A DNA stretch of 64,000 nt from Cellulomonas sp. (lineage in GTDB: Bacteria > Actinomycetota > Actinomycetes > Actinomycetales > Cellulomonadaceae), in contig NZ_JADGMY010000029.1 of NCBI RefSeq assembly GCF_015234515.1, forward strand, positions 1-64,000. The letters run 5' to 3'. Of the stretch, positions 61,502 to 64,000 are shown in pieces; positions within the stretch are counted from its first letter, which is position 1, and the number at the start of each line of letters is the position of its first letter. Both the position numbers and the translations under genes were made by a program. The notes beneath the pieces were generated by a model that was not told the origin of the DNA, searched no databases, and worked only from the letters and a program-made list of their open reading frames with translations.

Positions 61502-61507
61502 ACCCTA
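61502..61507 (-). promoter_or_regulatory. -10 element for leaderless aldo/keto reductase gene
   Basis: TAGGGT on the minus strand ends 8 nt before ATG 61493. Confidence 0.45.
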
Positions 61508-61568
61508 GCCGCGCCGGGCGCACGTCCGGAGACCGACGGGCCGCGCGCCGGGACCGGGACGACACCGC

Positions 61569-61574
61569 TATCGT
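61569..61574 (+). promoter_or_regulatory. -10 element for leaderless uppP
   Basis: TATCGT ends 8 nt before GTG 61583, supporting it over the in-frame TTG at 61574. Confidence 0.5.
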
Positions 61575-61582
61575 TGCCCCTC

Positions 61583-62485
61583 GTGGCAACGGGCATCGGT
61601 ACGGGCGAGGCGATCTTCCTGGGGCTGGTCCAGGGGCTGACCGAGTTCCTGCCGGTCTCCTCCAGCGCCCACCTGCGCATCTTCGGCGAGCTCGTCGGGT
61701 CCGGTGACCCCGGTGCCGCGTTCACGGCGATCACCCAGCTGGGCACCGAGACCGCGGTGCTCCTGTACTTCCGCCGCGACATCAAGCGCATCGCCCTGGC
61801 GTGGTGGGCCGCCGTGCGCGGCGCCTACGGCACCGACTGGCGCTCGCGTGCGGGCATGCCCGCCGGGCAGCCGTCGGACCGCGACGCGCTCATGGCGTGG
61901 TTCATCGCGCTCGGCTCGGTGCCGATCGTCGTGCTGGGCCTGGCGTTCCAGGACGCCATCGAGCGCCCCTTCCGCAACCTGTGGCTCGTGGCGCTGACGC
62001 TCGCGGGGTTCGCCCTCGTCCTCGGCTGGGCGGACCGTCGCGGCGCCAAGACGCGGCGGCTCGAGGAGCTGACGCCCAAGCACGCGGTGGCCTTCGGGTT
62101 CTGGCAGGCGCTCGCGCTCGTCCCCGGGGTGTCGCGCTCGGGCGGCACGATCACCGGTGGTCTGCTCATGGGCTACACCCGGGAGGCCGCGGCGCGGTAC
62201 TCGTTCCTGCTCGCCATCCCCGCGGTCTTCGGATCGGGGCTGTTCCAGCTCGTCAAGAGCGTGGGCGACTTCGGGCAGGCCGGTACCCCGGGGTTCGGGG
62301 CGACGCTCATCGCGACGCTCGTGGCGTTCGTCGTCGGGTACGTCGTGATCATCGCGTTCCTCAAGATCGTCTCGACCTTCAGCTACGCGCCGTTCGTGTA
62401 CTACCGGCTCGGTCTCGCGCTGCTCGTCGTGCTCCTGCTGCTCACCGGTGTGCTCGAGCCGGTGACGGCCCCCGCGAACGCCTGA
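61583..62485 (+). CDS. uppP: Undecaprenyl-diphosphate phosphatase UppP (BacA)
   Basis: A 300-residue integral membrane enzyme that removes a phosphate from undecaprenyl diphosphate, recycling the carrier for cell-wall synthesis; overproduction gives bacitracin resistance in known cases. The two active-site motifs are [20 protein letters not shown] (Glu-rich) and [16 protein letters not shown] (Arg-Ser). Eight membrane helices fit the family. The cytoplasmic loop after helix 2 is slightly long, as in other actinobacteria. Confidence 0.95.
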   Translation: MATGIGTGEAIFLGLVQGLTEFLPVSSSAHLRIFGELVGSGDPGAAFTAITQLGTETAVLLYFRRDIKRIALAWWAAVRGAYGTDWRSRAGMPAGQPSDRDALMAWFIALGSVPIVVLGLAFQDAIERPFRNLWLVALTLAGFALVLGWADRRGAKTRRLEELTPKHAVAFGFWQALALVPGVSRSGGTITGGLLMGYTREAAARYSFLLAIPAVFGSGLFQLVKSVGDFGQAGTPGFGATLIATLVAFVVGYVVIIAFLKIVSTFSYAPFVYYRLGLALLVVLLLLTGVLEPVTAPANA

Positions 62486-62712
62486 CGCGGCTCACAGCCA
62501 CCCCGAGCGCCGGAAGGCCCGCCACAGGGCCAGGCACGAGCTGGACGTCGGGCCCCAGGTCCACGCGGGCATGCGGCCGGTCGCGGTCGTCGTGCCGGAG
62601 GTGCCGGTCGAGCAGGGAGCGGTCCGCCCCGGGGGCCTCCCCGGGCGTCTCGTCGGCCGTCGGCCGGGCTGGCACCAGCCCGTCGTGCGCCGAGGGGGCA
62701 GCTCCCGGCGGT

Positions 62713-62718
62713 TAGGCT
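62713..62718 (+). promoter_or_regulatory. -10 element for leaderless mshC
   Basis: TAGGCT ends 6 nt before GTG 62725. Confidence 0.55.
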
Positions 62719-62724
62719 TCCGGC

Positions 62725-63969
62725 GTGCTCACCTGGCCCGCCCCGCAGATCCCTCGGCTCCCCGGGACCGGTGAGCCGGTCCGGGTGCTGGACACCTCGA
62801 CCGGCCAGGTCGTCGTGGCGGCGCCGGGCCGCGACGCCCGGCTCTACGTGTGCGGCATCACCCCGTACGACGCGACGCACCTCGGCCATGCCGCCACGTA
62901 CGTCGCCTTCGACGTGCTGGGGCGTGCGTGGCGCGACGCGGGGCAGCAGGTCACGTACGCGTCGAACGTGACGGACGTCGACGACCCGCTGCTCGAGCGC
63001 GCCACGGCCGTCGGCGTCGACTGGCGCACCCTCGCCGCCGAGCAGACCGCACTGTTCGCGTCGGACATGGCTGCCCTCGGCGTCGTGCCGCCCGACGTGT
63101 ACCGCGGGGTCGTCGAGTCGGTCCCGGAGGTCGCCGCGGCGGTCGAGCTCCTCCTGGCGCGCGGCGCGGCCTACCGGATCGCGTCACCCGACGGCGGCGA
63201 CGACGTGTACGCCGACCTGTCCGCGGACCCGGCGTTCGGTTCCGTCGCGCGGCTCGACGAGGCGGCGATGCTGGCGCTCAGCGCCGAGCGCGGCGGCGAC
63301 CCCGACCGCCCGGGCAAGCGCTCACCGCTCGACCCGCTGCTGTGGCGCGCCGAGCGCCCTGGCGAGCCGGCCTGGGACACCCCCGGGCTGGGGCGTGGCC
63401 GTCCCGGGTGGCACATCGAGTGCTCGGTGATCGCGCGCGACGGACTGGGTGTGCCGTTCGACGTGCAGGGCGGCGGGTCCGACCTGGCGTTCCCGCACCA
63501 CGAGTGCAGCACGTCGCACCTGCGCCTGCTGGACGCCGGGGAGTCGGCGCGCACGCACGTGCACACCGGGATGGTGGGGTACGAGGGCCACAAGATGAGC
63601 AAGTCCCGCGGCAACCTCGTGCTCGTCTCCCGGCTGCTCGCGGACGGGGTCGAGCCCATGGCCATCCGCCTCGCCGTGCTCGCGCACCGCTACCGGGACG
63701 ACTGGGAGTGGACCGACGAGGGCCTCGCAGCGGCGCAGCAGCGGGTCGTGACCTGGCGCCGCGCGCTGTCCGGCAACGGTGGACCCGACGCGGCCCCGGT
63801 CCTCGCCGGCGTCCGCGCCGCCGTCGCGGACGACCTCGACACGCCGCGCGCGCTCGCGCTCGTCGACGCCTGGGCCGCGACCGCGATCGCCGGTGAGGTG
63901 GAGTTCCACGAGGGCGCGCCGGGTGTCGTGGCCCGCACGATCGACGCGCTGCTGGGCGTGCGGATGTGA
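62725..63969 (+). CDS. mshC: Cysteine:glucosaminylinositol ligase MshC (mycothiol biosynthesis)
   Basis: A 414-residue class I aminoacyl-tRNA-synthetase-like ligase that joins cysteine to GlcN-inositol with ATP, the penultimate step of mycothiol synthesis. It resembles CysRS but is shorter. The HIGH-type motif is HLGH in YDATHLGHAATYV, the KMSKS loop is HKMSKSRGN, and the zinc/cysteine ligands lie in LYVCGITPYD, WHIECSVIA and FPHHECS. The C-terminal anticodon-binding domain of CysRS is absent. GTG 62725 follows a -10 box by 6 nt. It marks the organism as a mycothiol-making actinobacterium. Confidence 0.95.
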   Translation: MLTWPAPQIPRLPGTGEPVRVLDTSTGQVVVAAPGRDARLYVCGITPYDATHLGHAATYVAFDVLGRAWRDAGQQVTYASNVTDVDDPLLERATAVGVDWRTLAAEQTALFASDMAALGVVPPDVYRGVVESVPEVAAAVELLLARGAAYRIASPDGGDDVYADLSADPAFGSVARLDEAAMLALSAERGGDPDRPGKRSPLDPLLWRAERPGEPAWDTPGLGRGRPGWHIECSVIARDGLGVPFDVQGGGSDLAFPHHECSTSHLRLLDAGESARTHVHTGMVGYEGHKMSKSRGNLVLVSRLLADGVEPMAIRLAVLAHRYRDDWEWTDEGLAAAQQRVVTWRRALSGNGGPDAAPVLAGVRAAVADDLDTPRALALVDAWAATAIAGEVEFHEGAPGVVARTIDALLGVRM

Positions 63970-64000
63970 CGACCCCCTGCGGGTGACCGCGGGGCGGCCG

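Noticed and set aside
62442..62675. Small minus-strand ORF between uppP and mshC
   Set aside because: It overlaps the uppP end, has no ribosome-binding site or -10, and has Arg/Pro/Asp-rich composition. I see no gene in 62486-62712.

Overview
The window is about 64 kb of very GC-rich, densely coding DNA from an actinobacterium. The best guess is Cellulomonas or a close Micrococcales relative. The signs are: strong third-position G/C bias; GTG starts and leaderless starts; mycothiol biosynthesis (mshC); an imuA'-imuB-dnaE2 mutasome under actinobacterial LexA boxes; a clgR-like regulator facing two clpP genes; a GH10 xylanase; and a secreted hydrolase with a family 2 cellulose-binding module.

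Layout. (1) 1-10.9 kb, core and envelope genes: the 3' end of the principal sigma factor, a zinc-ribbon small protein, a type IIA topoisomerase B subunit, a double-GNAT protein, an ABC ATPase, an NfeD plus SPFH pair, and a heterodimeric ABC exporter. (2) 11-17.5 kb: a DASS/SLC13 transporter that appears to start at an ATC codon, a cytoplasmic GH10 xylanase translationally coupled to an MFS transporter with a tandem paralogue, and a SpoU-type rRNA/tRNA methyltransferase. (3) 17.5-23.4 kb, minus strand: DUF1349, DinB-like, AlkZ-like, YbaK-like and PEBP genes, then an arsR-sulP operon with a palindrome over its promoter. (4) 23.45-29.6 kb: the SOS mutasome operon imuA'-imuB-dnaE2 behind a perfect LexA box. 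(5) 29.6-43.6 kb, an accessory region ending at tRNA-Leu(GAG): HicA-HicB, MntA-HepT (MNT/HEPN), a VbhA-like antitoxin with a frameshifted Fic toxin, a decayed maleylpyruvate-isomerase-like gene, a SnoaL-like gene, a Fic protein with an altered active-site motif, a two-gene operon of unknown Ig-like proteins, and a Wadjet/MksBEF-type operon (jetA-jetB-jetC). That operon has no jetD nuclease here and instead ends in an overlapping MazG-like gene. (6) 43.8-53.1 kb: AI-2E-type permease, PaaX-like regulator, secreted hydrolase-CBM2, DinB polymerase with its own LexA box, clgR-like gene, clpP pair, hydrolases and a phosphoesterase. (7) 53.3-64 kb: fructosamine kinase-like protein, alanine dehydrogenase, a phosphotransferase, an M3 peptidase coupled to an M20 peptidase, small conserved actinobacterial proteins, an aldo/keto reductase, uppP and mshC.

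How the genes work together. The imu operon and dinB form one DNA-damage-inducible mutagenesis regulon. clgR and clpP1P2 are a proteolysis module. The xylanase and MFS genes look like intracellular processing and transport of xylo-oligosaccharides or a related aglycone. The 29.6-43.6 kb block is a defence and toxin-antitoxin island in several states of decay. The most interesting candidate for a little-described arrangement is jetABC coupled to a MazG-like gene. Many genes here are probably transcribed as leaderless mRNAs: a TANNNT -10 element lies 5-8 nt before the start codon, and this was used to choose several starts. All product names come from reading the translations by eye; no database search was run.
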